From the NCBI RefSeq assembly GCF_017814275.1, contig NZ_JAGIYQ010000005.1:248001-312000 (forward strand): DNA of 64,000 bases. Direction: 5' to 3'. This DNA comes from Gottfriedia endophytica (GTDB taxonomy: Bacteria; Bacillota; Bacilli; Bacillales; Bacillaceae_G). The notes under the pieces were generated by a model. It did no database searches. It saw nothing but the letters and a program-made list of their open reading frames with translations, and was not told where the DNA came from. Below are positions 43,616 to 53,001 of the stretch, one piece after another (position 1 is the stretch's first letter; every line of letters starts with the position of its first letter). The position numbers and the translations under genes are program-made.

Positions 43616-45586
43616 TTATTCTTCCTCGTTAATCTGAAATGCAGAAATCTCTTCTTTCAACTCCGTCGCTAATATTGCTAGTTCTCCAATATTCATACTA
43701 ATTTGGTCTGTCATTTTTATTTGATCTTTTGTACCTTCGCTTGTAGCCTTTGTTGCAGTAAATGAGCTAGTAGCAATATTGCTTACTTCATTGAATGACG
43801 CGGAAATCTCTTCCGTTGATGCGGAAATCTCTTCAGATGTAGCCGATACTTCTTGAATTTGTTTATTTACTTCAGTAATTGAATGCAATATTTTATTGAA
43901 TTTCTCACCAGTTTGAGCAATTGCATCTAAGCCTTTGGCTGTTTGTTTTTCTTCAAGTTTCATTGCATTAATTAATTTAGTCGTTTCTTCTTGAATAGAA
44001 GATAGAATCTCCGAAATTTTGCTTGTTGATGTTTTAGATGCCTCTGCCAGCTTACGTATTTCTTGAGCAACAACTGAGAAACCTTTACCGTATTCACCAG
44101 CTCTAGCAGCTTCAATTGAAGCATTTAAAGCAAGTAAGTTTGTTTGTTCTGAAATACCTTTAATCACATCTATAATCACATTAATCTCGGATGATTTTTG
44201 ACCTAATTGTTGAACTAAAATTGAATTCTCTTCCACTGTTTTACTGATGTTTTCCATTTCTGAAATACCTTGTTGTAAATAGATATTTCCTTCTTCAGCA
44301 TTATTTGTTGCTTCAGTTGAAGATTCACTTGCCTCAGATAATTTTTCAGCTACATATTGAATGCCAGATGCTATTTCATCAGTTGCAATAGACGACTCAT
44401 TAATACTGGTCATTTGTATTTCAGCACCTGCAGCCATCTCTTCCATTGATTTATTAACATTGTTTGTAATGTCACTTACTTGAGTAATATTAATAGCAAG
44501 GTTCTCTGATGATTGTGCTAGTTTATTCGAAGTCAAATTCAATTTTGAAATAAGTTGAATTAATGATTCGATCATTTCATTAAATGCTTTTCCTAATATA
44601 CCTAATTCATCATTAGATTTGATAGGAACTTTTACGCTTAAATTACCTTTACTTACTTCTTCAGTCACATCGATTAATGAATTAATTGGCTTCATAATCA
44701 TTCGAATAATATAGTAACTAATCAGTGCCCCAAGTACTAAGAACACAGCAACTATGATTCCAGTCGTCATTAAAATTGGCATAGACTCGTCCGTAAATTC
44801 TTGTTGCTGAATCGTACCAACAACTTTCCAACCTGTTAATTTATTCGTTACATACACCAATTCTTTTGCAGAATTATTAAATGTATAAGAAAATAAACCT
44901 TTGTCATCTTTCAAATTAGACGTAATTTCTTTCGGAAGAGAATCACCTGGTTTAATTGTTGGATGAATGACACTTTTGTAATTTTCATCTATTAATGCTG
45001 GGTAGCCTGTTTTTCCAATTTTTACATTTAGTACCATTTTCTTTAAATTATCTAATGTAATATCTATCGCAACAACTCCACTGTTATCTGGTAATACCTT
45101 TGCAATTGTTACAATAATTGATTTTGATGCCTTATCCTCATAAGGGCTAGTAATAATTATTTCTCCTCTATGGGCTTCAGCTTTTTTGTACCAACCTCTA
45201 GCTCTCGGATCATAATCTGCTGGAAAATCTGCATGAGGGTAAGTAAAAATCTTCCCATCTTCTGTACCGACGTAGGCTAGTCCAACTTCATTATTAATAT
45301 CCACAATATTTTTGAAATTATCTAGTAATGTAGGTAAATTTGCCCCATTATAACTAGTTTTATTAATTGTTCTAGAAAGTAAATCAATCATCTTAAAATG
45401 ATTTGAAATGGTTTCAGTAACATTATTATTAATCAGCGTTACGTTTCCAGAAGCACTTTCAATCATAGTTTGTTGGAGCTTGTTTTTTGCACTAATAAAA
45501 GAAGAAATGCCAATTACCGCACTCGGTAATACGATTAGAATAGCTAAAAATACTAATAATTTTGTTTTAATTTTTATGTTCTTCAT
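43616..45586 (-). CDS. Methyl-accepting chemotaxis protein with dCache sensor
   Basis: A 656-residue receptor: helix 1 at about 10-30, an extracellular double-Cache domain (about 35-275; [16 protein letters not shown] and [11 protein letters not shown] mark it), helix 2 at 277-300, HAMP, then a long cytoplasmic coiled coil whose tip reads [38 protein letters not shown]. DPRxRxWY is a ligand-pocket pattern of Cache domains that bind amino acids or amines. Start ATG at 45586 (a GTG precedes it). A weak sigma-D-like sequence (taat, 15 bases, accgaaat) lies about 60 bp upstream. Ligand unknown. Confidence 0.92.
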   Translation of the reverse strand: MKNIKIKTKLLVFLAILIVLPSAVIGISSFISAKNKLQQTMIESASGNVTLINNNVTETISNHFKMIDLLSRTINKTSYNGANLPTLLDNFKNIVDINNEVGLAYVGTEDGKIFTYPHADFPADYDPRARGWYKKAEAHRGEIIITSPYEDKASKSIIVTIAKVLPDNSGVVAIDITLDNLKKMVLNVKIGKTGYPALIDENYKSVIHPTIKPGDSLPKEITSNLKDDKGLFSYTFNNSAKELVYVTNKLTGWKVVGTIQQQEFTDESMPILMTTGIIVAVFLVLGALISYYIIRMIMKPINSLIDVTEEVSKGNLSVKVPIKSNDELGILGKAFNEMIESLIQLISKLNLTSNKLAQSSENLAINITQVSDITNNVNKSMEEMAAGAEIQMTSINESSIATDEIASGIQYVAEKLSEASESSTEATNNAEEGNIYLQQGISEMENISKTVEENSILVQQLGQKSSEINVIIDVIKGISEQTNLLALNASIEAARAGEYGKGFSVVAQEIRKLAEASKTSTSKISEILSSIQEETTKLINAMKLEEKQTAKGLDAIAQTGEKFNKILHSITEVNKQIQEVSATSEEISASTEEISASFNEVSNIATSSFTATKATSEGTKDQIKMTDQISMNIGELAILATELKEEISAFQINEEE

Positions 45587-45729
45587 CACACTTTGCCTTC
45601 CTTTTTGCTTTGAAATAGCATGGTTTTCATTTTTATTTCGGTAAATAGATGAATGAAATTAATGAATTTTAATAAAAATAAGTCTTTCTAGGTACATTTT
45701 GTATATAATTGGTAGTTTAAATTGGTGAA

Positions 45730-45915
45730 TTAGTTGGTAGAAGTATTTTGTAATGTGATTAGGTGAATTAATTCGAGTTTTTTTATTAAGTCATAAAAAT
45801 CATCATCAGTTAGATCAAGGCGCTGTAACATTAATAGAATAGATCCCTTTTCATTCTCAAGTGAACTAAGGCTCATTCCGTTTAATAAATCTACATAGCT
45901 TTTGGAAATCCCCAT
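45730..45915 (-). CDS. Hypothetical small protein, 61 aa
   Basis: Starts MGISKSYVDLLNGMSLSSLE at the ATG 9 bases after ggagg; the upstream ATG at 45933 overlaps the site. The protein is helical and acidic, ending LIKKLELIHLITLQ. No family recognised; monocistronic, between the receptor gene and repeat copy H. Confidence 0.6.
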   Translation of the reverse strand: MGISKSYVDLLNGMSLSSLENEKGSILLMLQRLDLTDDDFYDLIKKLELIHLITLQNTSTN

Positions 45916-46070
45916 ATATCTATGTTCCTCCATTTAATTAAATTAAACACACAATTTCATATAATACACCTTAATTTTTGGAAAATCTTGCTAAATTAAA
46001 AATTAAATCTATTAAAATTATTCAGTATTTTTTAAGGATAGTATTTTATTAAAGAAATGTATTAATTAAT

Positions 46071-46306
46071 GGCTGTTTTCTTAAACTTTTATGCTATTAA
46101 ATATGGTGATAAGTTGATTTCCACTTCAGGTTGCTCGCTTTCCGTGGGGCGGGCGCTGAGCCTCCTCGTCGCTATCGCTCCTGCGGGGTCTCACCTGTCC
46201 CGCTGCTCCCACAGGAGTCTCGCACCTTCCGCTCCAATCAACTTCATTATCAACATTTTGTTTTAACAAAATCTAAAAAAACAGCAATCTAATTAAAAAA
46301 AGAGCT
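46071..46306 (+). repeat. Family-1 dispersed repeat, copy H
   Basis: Starts ggctgttttcttaaactttt; core gttgatttccacttcaggtt to gctccaatcaacttcatta, with ggggcgggcgctgagcctcc. Right end aacagcaatctaattaaaaa is diverged. Followed 50 bp later by a core-less derivative. Confidence 0.88.
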
Positions 46307-46358
46307 CTTTTAAGAAAAATATAACTTGAATAAATCAGTTAATAGATTGTTTTACAAA

Positions 46359-46424
46359 TGCCGTCTTCTTAATATTTGTTACTATTTTATCTATTTAAAA
46401 CAAATATCTTTTAGAAAAGAACCT
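46359..46424 (+). repeat. Core-less family-1 derivative
   Basis: gccgtcttcttaatatttgt and tactattttatct resemble the left end; it then passes directly into aaaacaaatatcttttagaa and aagaacc, the right end. The GC-rich core is absent; total length 66 bp. Confidence 0.6.
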
Positions 46425-46518
46425 TAACAAAAAATAAATTTTTAGGATAATAATTTTTTATATAATCAACATCCACAATTCAATTTTATTCATCATAAAA
46501 AATGGATAATAAAAAAAA

Positions 46519-46548
46519 ACAGAGAAATCACTATTCTGATTTCTCTGT
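46519..46548 (-). terminator. Recurrent-type terminator after the secreted-protein gene
   Basis: acagagaaatca and tgatttctctgt form a perfect 12-bp stem, followed on the minus strand by nine T residues. Confidence 0.88.
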
Positions 46549-46620
46549 CTATCATTTCCTATTCTATTTACAATCTATCTATCTTTCAATTATTATCTGA
46601 GAGGCAAATTCTAACCTAAA

Positions 46621-48258
46621 TTAATTACTTATCATAATATCATCAAAATTGATTCTCTGCCCAGTTGTACCTGAAACGACAATCCTGAATCTTACAGGAG
46701 TCGTTTGAGTAAGGTTAAATGTTTTAACTGTTAATGTGGATGAACTAGTATTAGTGCTGCCTACGTTTGTCCATGTGGATCCACCATTAGTAGACATTTG
46801 AAGCTGCCAATTCGCACCGCTATCTGTATTGAAATTTGCATGAGATACTTGAACACTTTTTGCTCCGCTAACATCAAAGTTCATTGTAATTGCACCATTT
46901 GAACGCACGCGTGCAGACTGTGTACCATTTTTCTTATCTCCTGCTAAATTTCCAATAAGGGCATTGTCAAAATACCATGAACCACTTGAAAGTGTTACAT
47001 TTCCTGAAGTATAAGCCGCTTTTGTGCCTGACTCGAAATTTTCGTTCAACGTTGCAGATTGAACAGGTCCACCTGAACCATTGCCATATGAACCTGGCTT
47101 AAACGTTGAAGGATCGTACCATTTATACCCTGCACTAGGTGTTGCCCAAGGCTCCGCTACTGGTTCAGTAGACGTTTGTGGATCCTCCATAGCAAGCAAA
47201 GTAGTTGGCTGGTCAAGCTGTAATCCGCTTACTTGGGATAATGACGTATAGCTCTCTTGATTAGATAACCAATCTATCATGTTTACAAGTAAAGTACCAT
47301 CATTTTGTTCTTTAAAACCATCATAAGTTGTCTTTGCTGTTCCAGTTTCCTCACGTAAATATTTAGGAGTTGCATCCTCCACTGGAGATGAATCACCAAT
47401 AAACCCTGCCTTCCCTAAACCTAGTTTGGAGACCGCCACGAATGGACCTTCAGCTCTCCCTCCGCCATCGTAAACTCCTTGGTCAACAGCACTAGCCCAA
47501 GACACAGATGTTTTAGGAAGATAGACAATTCCCTTTGCCTTATTTGGATCTGTAATTGCTAATGTTGATCCTGCATGCATTGCAACAGTAGAGACCCCAC
47601 TTGTAATCCCGAAAGATTGACTTGGCGCTACGATATCATTAGCTGTAACATCACCAATCGCATTATAACGGAATCTAATTCCAAAGTTGGTTGATAACCA
47701 GTCAGACCCAGTTACGCCTTGCATCGCTGCAGACGCAGCCTCCTCTGTTCCCATTCCTTTTGTAGGATTGGAATATGCTCCCCTACGGTAGCCGTTAAAG
47801 ACCTCAGAAGCATCAAATCGGTTTTTATTGCGGTCAGCATTATAATGATCAGCTATAAAAAAGAGACTTCCACCATTTTGGACATATTGTATCATCGCAT
47901 CTTGTTCAGAAGTCTTGTAAGGTATATTTGCTTCACCAATAATTAATACATCGTATCCTTTTAAATCATCGTATGTAATTGGCGTAGTTTTTCTTAATTC
48001 TTTTGCATAATACCCTTTATTAGCTAAGGCATTTGCATAATCAGAAAATCCACCATCCAAAACCCAATCCGCTGCTCCAGCTGTTTGTCCATGAGTATTA
48101 TCAAATAAAATCTTTTTCCCATTCGCAATTCCTATTGGCTGTAACTCAGGAGCAGGATCAAGTGCATTTTCGGCTGAAACATGAGGTGTAACATAATAAA
48201 AAACTGGAGATAAAAGCAAAATCATTAATGCAAAAATTGATACTTTTTTACGAATCAT
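46621..48258 (-). CDS. Secreted multi-domain protein of unknown function
   Basis: A 545-residue exported protein with a Sec signal (about 1-30, cleavage near VSAENA). Residues ~45-330 form a GATase-like/DUF4350-type alpha/beta domain: KKILFDNTHGQTAGAADWVLDGG, YDVLIIGEANIPY, NGGSLFFIADHYNADRN. A proline/serine-rich linker follows (TSTEPVAEPWATPSAGYKW), then a C-terminal beta-sandwich (about 400-545) with ESGTKAAYTSGNVTLSSGSW, like domains appended to secreted nucleases and hydrolases. Start ATG at 48258 follows aaaaaggagtgaaacaa. No catalytic set could be assigned. Repeat copies H and I flank it. Confidence 0.75.
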   Translation of the reverse strand: MIRKKVSIFALMILLLSPVFYYVTPHVSAENALDPAPELQPIGIANGKKILFDNTHGQTAGAADWVLDGGFSDYANALANKGYYAKELRKTTPITYDDLKGYDVLIIGEANIPYKTSEQDAMIQYVQNGGSLFFIADHYNADRNKNRFDASEVFNGYRRGAYSNPTKGMGTEEAASAAMQGVTGSDWLSTNFGIRFRYNAIGDVTANDIVAPSQSFGITSGVSTVAMHAGSTLAITDPNKAKGIVYLPKTSVSWASAVDQGVYDGGGRAEGPFVAVSKLGLGKAGFIGDSSPVEDATPKYLREETGTAKTTYDGFKEQNDGTLLVNMIDWLSNQESYTSLSQVSGLQLDQPTTLLAMEDPQTSTEPVAEPWATPSAGYKWYDPSTFKPGSYGNGSGGPVQSATLNENFESGTKAAYTSGNVTLSSGSWYFDNALIGNLAGDKKNGTQSARVRSNGAITMNFDVSGAKSVQVSHANFNTDSGANWQLQMSTNGGSTWTNVGSTNTSSSTLTVKTFNLTQTTPVRFRIVVSGTTGQRINFDDIMISN

Positions 48259-48424
48259 TTGTTTCACTCCTTTTTAATGTATTCTTTTAAAAAATAACAT
48301 ACTATTATTAACCAAATGTTGGGAATATTGTAAATTTAAGGTTAATGTCTTATGTATTCAATTAAGTAGATCTTAATTCTAGACAACTTAGTAAAAATTA
48401 GAGATTAGTAGACCAGATAAAAAA

Positions 48425-48648
48425 GGCAGTTTTCTTAAATCTTGTTGCTATTTAACAATGCGATAAGTTGATTTCCACTCCAGGACGCTCGCTTTCCTTT
48501 GGGCGGGCGGTGAGCCTCCTCGTCGCTATCGCTCCTGCAGGGTCTCACCTGTCCCGCTGCTCCCACAGGAGTCTCGCACCTTCCGCTCCAATCAACTTCA
48601 TAATCAACAATTTACCTTTGAAATAACAATAATCTGTTAGAAAAATGT
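48425..48648 (+). repeat. Family-1 dispersed repeat, copy I
   Basis: Starts ggcagttttcttaaatcttg; core gttgatttccactccaggac to gctccaatcaacttcataat, with gggcgggcggtgagcctcct and cctgcagggtctcacctgtc. Right end aacaataatctgttagaaa. Confidence 0.9.
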
Positions 48649-48675
48649 CAAAACAAAAATTACTTATTAATTAAT

Positions 48676-48715
48676 AAAAAAACAGAAAAACCAGCAATTT
48701 AGTTTCTCTGTTTTT
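48676..48715 (-). terminator. Recurrent-type terminator after the MFS gene
   Basis: aaaaaacagaaaaac and gtttctctgttttt pair (one mismatch); T run on the minus strand. It lies 58 bp after the stop of the gene at 48773. Confidence 0.8.
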
Positions 48716-48772
48716 GCATTTTCTATCCTATTCATACTCTATTTGCTTTCCCTTTAATTTCTGTAAGAAGGG

Positions 48773-50068
48773 TTACATATCCAGTTCATGTTTACTATTT
48801 TTATTACCACTTCGAGACCAGATAACAACCGGAATGAGTAATAAGGACATAATTGCTCCAGAAAATCCTAAAGTAGCATAACTTGAGTTTGCAACAACCA
48901 TTCCAGATAGCGCTCCACCAGAAGCTCCTGCTAAGGCAACAAAAACATCCACAGTACCTTGCGTCTTAGCGCGTGTTGACGGGTCTGTTGAATCAACTAT
49001 TTGAGCAGTTCCACTTATTAATCCAAAATTCCATCCTAATCCAAGTAAAGAAAGGGCAATGACTAAAAACGTCATAGAATCACTTGGAGCAACAGCTGCC
49101 AATATACCTGCAAGAAGTAATGTAGCTCCTGAAGCAATTGACATGGCTGTTCGACCAATTTTATCAACAAGAATTCCCGTAATAAGGGAAGGGAGATACA
49201 TAGAGCCTATATGAAAGCCAATCACTAGACCAACTTCACCTAAACTGTGACCATGATGTTTCATATGTACAGGTGTCATTGTCATGATCGCAACCATCAC
49301 AATTTGAGTAAGTACCATAACAGTGGCACCAACTACAATACCCCTTTTGTTGTTTATTCGGTCAATAGTTGTTAAATTTTCTTTATGATCAAGTCCTTGT
49401 TTGTTCGCTTCGATCATTTTAGCAATAATTAATGGGTCTGGACGAAGCATGATGAAAAGTACAAGACCTGCTAAAATAAATGCTGCTGCTGATAAAATGA
49501 ATGGACCTGCTAGTGCTGGAACGCCAATCGAAAGAGCAAAACTGCCCATTACTCCTACTAAATTGGGACCTGCAACTGCACCGAATGTTGTTGAAACCAT
49601 CGCAATACTAATCGCAGTAGCTCTCTGGCTCTCATTTGCTAAATCTGTACCAGCATAACGAACTTGCAAATTGGTCGCAGTACCTGCACCATAAATAAGT
49701 AGAGAAGCAAACAACAAAATAACACTATTTGTTGCAGCTGCAATCATAACACCAATTGCTCCAATTCCTCCAGTCATAAAACCCGCTGTGAGGCCTAAAC
49801 GACGTCCAAAACGCTGTGAAAGTCTACCAACTATAAAAGCTGCTCCAGCTGATCCTAACGTTAATAATGCTGCTGGAAGTCCTGAAAATGCTTCCGTTCC
49901 GAGCATTTGCTGTGCAAGAAGTGCGCCCACAGTAACCCCAGCAGCCAATCCAGCCCCACCAAAAATTTGCGAAAGACAAACAATCAAAAGTGTTCGTTTG
50001 TATAGTACTTTTTGTCTTTCATGAGAATCCGTATATCCTTTGTCCAAACCGTACGCTTTACTCGACAT
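48773..50068 (-). CDS. MFS transporter
   Basis: A 431-residue, 12-helix major facilitator. Motif A-like loop RLSQRFGRRLGLTAG after helix 2, and a second in helix 8-9 (LVDKIGRTAMSIASG). The N-terminal cytoplasmic stretch of ~25 residues precedes helix 1. Pattern LxxxGLAAGVTVGALLAQQMLG and RYAGTDLANESQRATAIS resemble a family annotated only as MFS transporters in Gram-positives. ATG follows gaaggagtttataa. Adjacent TetR/MFS operon is divergent. Substrate unknown. Confidence 0.85.
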   Translation of the reverse strand: MSSKAYGLDKGYTDSHERQKVLYKRTLLIVCLSQIFGGAGLAAGVTVGALLAQQMLGTEAFSGLPAALLTLGSAGAAFIVGRLSQRFGRRLGLTAGFMTGGIGAIGVMIAAATNSVILLFASLLIYGAGTATNLQVRYAGTDLANESQRATAISIAMVSTTFGAVAGPNLVGVMGSFALSIGVPALAGPFILSAAAFILAGLVLFIMLRPDPLIIAKMIEANKQGLDHKENLTTIDRINNKRGIVVGATVMVLTQIVMVAIMTMTPVHMKHHGHSLGEVGLVIGFHIGSMYLPSLITGILVDKIGRTAMSIASGATLLLAGILAAVAPSDSMTFLVIALSLLGLGWNFGLISGTAQIVDSTDPSTRAKTQGTVDVFVALAGASGGALSGMVVANSSYATLGFSGAIMSLLLIPVVIWSRSGNKNSKHELDM

Positions 50069-50232
50069 TTATAAACTCCTTCACTTAAAAATTTCTCTAA
50101 GAAGTCTGATTATTTTTCATATATATATTATTTCTAAAACAACTTCCAAATGTTATTTTCTCAAAACATGATTTATCCTGTCCAGAAATTGAACTTACAA
50201 AATTTTCAATCATTAAAGTTTATTCCCTTAGA

Positions 50233-50275
50233 TAAAAAAACAGAAAAACTATCAATATGGTCTTTCCTGTTTTCT
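50233..50275. terminator. Recurrent-type hairpin in a divergent intergenic region
   Basis: aaaaaacagaaaaac and gtctttcctgtttt pair. It lies between two divergent genes, where neither transcript needs a terminator, so it looks like a leftover from a lost gene. Confidence 0.55.
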
Positions 50276-50330
50276 TGATTTCTTGTTTTCCTTTCCACTT
50301 GCATATAATGCTTTAATTTGATAACATAAC

Positions 50331-50346
50331 TTACGAACGGTCGTCA
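50331..50346 (+). promoter_or_regulatory. Putative TetR operator
   Basis: ttacgaacggtcgtca has the partially palindromic core acga-acgg-tcgt. It lies 27 bp upstream of the TetR start. Such ACGAACGNTCGT-like sites are seen before self-regulated TetR genes. Confidence 0.5.
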
Positions 50347-50372
50347 GGTACATTTATTACGAGGTGAGTTTA

Positions 50373-50954
50373 TTGAAAAGCAATGAAATAAAAGAAGCCG
50401 CTCTAAAGTTTTTCGCCATTCATGGATATGAAGGAGCGTCTCTTTCTCAAATAGCAGAAGAAGTTGGCATGAAAAAGCAATCCATTTACGCACATTTTAA
50501 AGGTAAGGATGATCTTTTTCTAAAAGTATTGCAAGATGCAAAAGAGGCTGATCTATCTTCAAAACTAAACTATTTCAATCAGATTGATTCACAAAATCCA
50601 GAAAAGGATTTATATAGATTTCTACAATTAATTATCGATACTTTCCAAAAAAGTGAGCAGTTAAAGTTTTGGTTACGTATGACGTTTTTTCCACCTGCAC
50701 ATCTAGGAGAAGCAATTGAAAAGGAAGTAAACGATATTGAGGAGAAAGTTCAAGCGATACTCGAAAATAAATTTCAAGATTGGATCGATACGAAAGTAAT
50801 TGTCGCTGATGTAGCAAAAACACCGACCCTTGCTTTCTTAGGTATAGTCGATTCCCTTTTGGTGGAGCTTGTATACGTTAATGATGAGAAAAAGCTAAAA
50901 GATAAATTCGAAGCATCTTGGAAAGTGTTTTGGAGAGGTATTTCACATCAATGA
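50373..50954 (+). CDS. TetR-family regulator of the Bmr-like transporter operon
   Basis: A 193-residue regulator with HTH AALKFFAIHGYEGASLSQIAEEVGMKKQSIYAHF (about 8-42). TTG at 50373 is preferred because the earlier GTG (50364) is part of the gaggtgag ribosome site. The MFS transporter follows 25 bp later, so the two form an operon. The C-terminal domain belongs to a TetR_C group (FWLRMTFFPPAHLGE). It likely represses its own operon through the site at 50331. Confidence 0.88.
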   Translation: MKSNEIKEAALKFFAIHGYEGASLSQIAEEVGMKKQSIYAHFKGKDDLFLKVLQDAKEADLSSKLNYFNQIDSQNPEKDLYRFLQLIIDTFQKSEQLKFWLRMTFFPPAHLGEAIEKEVNDIEEKVQAILENKFQDWIDTKVIVADVAKTPTLAFLGIVDSLLVELVYVNDEKKLKDKFEASWKVFWRGISHQ

Positions 50955-50979
50955 TTCTTTCAGAAAGAGGTGTTGATAC

Positions 50980-52182
50980 ATGAAAAAAACAATAAAAGAA
51001 CAAAAGACTATATTAATTATTCTTCTAAGTAATCTATTTATTCCGTTCCTTGGAATTGGTCTCATTGTGCCTGTTATGCCATCTTTTATGAGTATGATGA
51101 ATTTATCAGGAGAAACGATGGGTTATCTTATGGCTGTCTTTGCGGTAGCGCAACTACTTATATCACCAATTGCAGGTCGCTGGGTTGACCTTTACGGTAG
51201 AAAAAAAATCATCATTATCGGTTTATTCCTTTTTGGAATTTCAGAACTGATCTTTGGTTTAGGTACGAATGTATCCATGCTTTATCTAGCAAGAATTTTA
51301 GGTGGAATTAGTGCAGCCTTTATTATGCCCGGTGTTACTGCATATGTTTCAGATATCACATCAGTTCAGGAACGTCCAAAAGTGATGGGATATGTTTCAG
51401 CCTCTATCAGTACTGGCTTTATTATCGGACCTGGGATAGGTGGTTTTATTGCAGAATATGGTGTACGCATGCCATTTTTCTTTGCAGCCGCTATTGCGTT
51501 ACTAGCTTGCATTTCATCGATATTTATTTTAAAAGAGCCACTAACAAAAACACAGCTCGCAGAAATATCTGCTAACACTAAGCAAACAAGCTTTATTGGT
51601 GATTTAAAAAGATCGCTAAATCCCCGTTACTTTATTGCTTTTGTGATTGTTTTTGTACTCGCTTTTGGTTTATCAGCATATGAAACTGTTTTTAGTCTAT
51701 TTACTGATCATAAATTCGGTTTCACTCCTCAGGACATTGCAACTATTATTACGATCAGTGGAATCTTCGGTGTGGTTGTACAAGTATTTATGTTTGGTAA
51801 ATTAGTTGAAATACTTGGTGAAAAGAAATTGATTCAATTTTGTTTAATTGTAGGTGTAATATTTGCGGTAGCATCTACCTTCATCTCTAGCTATCTAGCA
51901 GTACTGGTAGTAACTTGCTTCATCTTCCTTGCATTTGACTTACTTCGTCCAGCATTAACGACATTTTTATCAAAATCTGCTGGAAATGAGCAAGGATTTG
52001 TTGCAGGAATGAATTCTACCTATACGAGCTTAGGGACTATCGTCGGCCCAACAATTGGCGGAGTATTATTTGATATAAACATAGATTACCCTTATCTTTT
52101 TGCTGCCATCATTATGATCATTGGCCTCGGTATCACAACAATATGGAGAGAAAAACAATTAGTAGAAAGTATAGCGGGATAA
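50980..52182 (+). CDS. Multidrug efflux MFS transporter, Bmr/NorA-like
   Basis: A 400-residue, 12-helix proton antiporter. ILLSNLFIPFLGIGLIVPVMP, motif A GRWVDLYGRKKII, motif C STGFIIGPGIGGFIAEYG and LLRPALTTFLSKSAGNEQGF follow Bmr of B. subtilis closely. Bmr exports fluoroquinolones, dyes and cationic drugs; whether this protein does is inferred. ATG follows agaaagaggtgttgatac. It is cotranscribed with the TetR gene and ends at a strong terminator. Confidence 0.88.
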   Translation: MKKTIKEQKTILIILLSNLFIPFLGIGLIVPVMPSFMSMMNLSGETMGYLMAVFAVAQLLISPIAGRWVDLYGRKKIIIIGLFLFGISELIFGLGTNVSMLYLARILGGISAAFIMPGVTAYVSDITSVQERPKVMGYVSASISTGFIIGPGIGGFIAEYGVRMPFFFAAAIALLACISSIFILKEPLTKTQLAEISANTKQTSFIGDLKRSLNPRYFIAFVIVFVLAFGLSAYETVFSLFTDHKFGFTPQDIATIITISGIFGVVVQVFMFGKLVEILGEKKLIQFCLIVGVIFAVASTFISSYLAVLVVTCFIFLAFDLLRPALTTFLSKSAGNEQGFVAGMNSTYTSLGTIVGPTIGGVLFDINIDYPYLFAAIIMIIGLGITTIWREKQLVESIAG

Positions 52183-52185
52183 TTA

Positions 52186-52218
52186 AACCAACCAAAAACT
52201 TATTTGGTTGGTTTTTTG
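52186..52218 (+). terminator. Terminator of the TetR-MFS operon
   Basis: aaccaaccaaa and tttggttggtt form an 11-bp stem followed by ttttttg. Confidence 0.9.
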
Positions 52219-52316
52219 TCCACTCAAAAAGGACAAGTAATATAAACACATTACTTGTTCTAAAAACTTTCTATTAGACTAGTACTAGCATTTGAAGAGA
52301 TCCTTTTCCTAGGCTT

Positions 52317-52532
52317 TTACTCTTCTTTTTTATAGAAACGTTCTCCTGTATCAGGATTATAATAAACTCTTGTTTTCTCACCTGTAACTGGATCAAGATT
52401 TACCTCTTCTGTTCGCTCAAATCCTTTTGGAATGTCCACACCGTGATTCCGGTTAAACCGTTTATCATAGATAAAGTATCCAAGTAAAATGAAGATTAAA
52501 GCTGCTAAAGCTTCGATAGCAAAAATTATCAC
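52317..52532 (-). CDS. Hypothetical membrane-anchored small protein, 71 aa
   Basis: One N-terminal helix (about 4-23) followed by a hydrophilic tail ending VNLDPVTGEKTRVYYNPDTGERFYKKEE, in which DPxTGExxxVYYNPxTGExFY looks like two short repeats. It overlaps the YbjQ-family gene by four bases (ATGA type), so they are one operon. The family is unnamed to me. It could anchor the YbjQ protein at the membrane. Confidence 0.75.
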   Translation of the reverse strand: MIIFAIEALAALIFILLGYFIYDKRFNRNHGVDIPKGFERTEEVNLDPVTGEKTRVYYNPDTGERFYKKEE

Positions 52533-52858
52533 GATAATTTCTCAACAACAACTGCTGTTCCATATGCTACAATTTCACTCATGTTTTGGCCAATTTCACC
52601 TGAGTCATATCGCATCATGATAATCGCATTTGCATTCATTTCACTTGCGTTTTTGATCATTCGATCCAATGCTTCTTTCCTTGCGTCCTCTAGCATAGCT
52701 GTGTATTGTTTAATTTCTCCACCTACAAGGCTCTTTAAACCAGCTAGGATATCCCCACCTAGTCCTCTACTTCTTACAATTACCCCAAAAACAGGTCCTT
52801 TTACCTCAACAACTTTATAACCTTCAATTTTTTCTGTAGTTACCGCTAACATATTCAT
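52529..52858 (-). CDS. YbjQ family (DUF74) protein
   Basis: A 109-residue protein of the YbjQ/UPF0145 family, which forms pentamers. Blocks: VVEVKGPVFGVIVRSRGLGGDILAGLKSLVGGEIKQYTAMLEDARKEALDRM-type core and NANAIIMMRYDSGEI. Described as heavy-metal-binding by domain databases, but true function is unknown. ATG follows a gggggatgaat region. First gene of a two-gene operon. Confidence 0.92.
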   Translation of the reverse strand: MNMLAVTTEKIEGYKVVEVKGPVFGVIVRSRGLGGDILAGLKSLVGGEIKQYTAMLEDARKEALDRMIKNASEMNANAIIMMRYDSGEIGQNMSEIVAYGTAVVVEKLS

Positions 52859-53001
52859 CCCCCTGACTTTACTTTTTAATTTTTAATTTCCCTCAAATTA
52901 AACTCTTAAAAATACTAACTATAAATATATATTACATTAAATAGTAAAGAATCCTTCTTTTTATGAACTATCCTGATATAAAAAAACTTCCTTTTCATTA
53001 T

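Noticed and set aside
45640-45680. Sigma-D promoter of the chemotaxis receptor
   Set aside because: taat-N15-accgaaat resembles the consensus but has mismatches in both boxes; mentioned under the gene, not listed as a feature.
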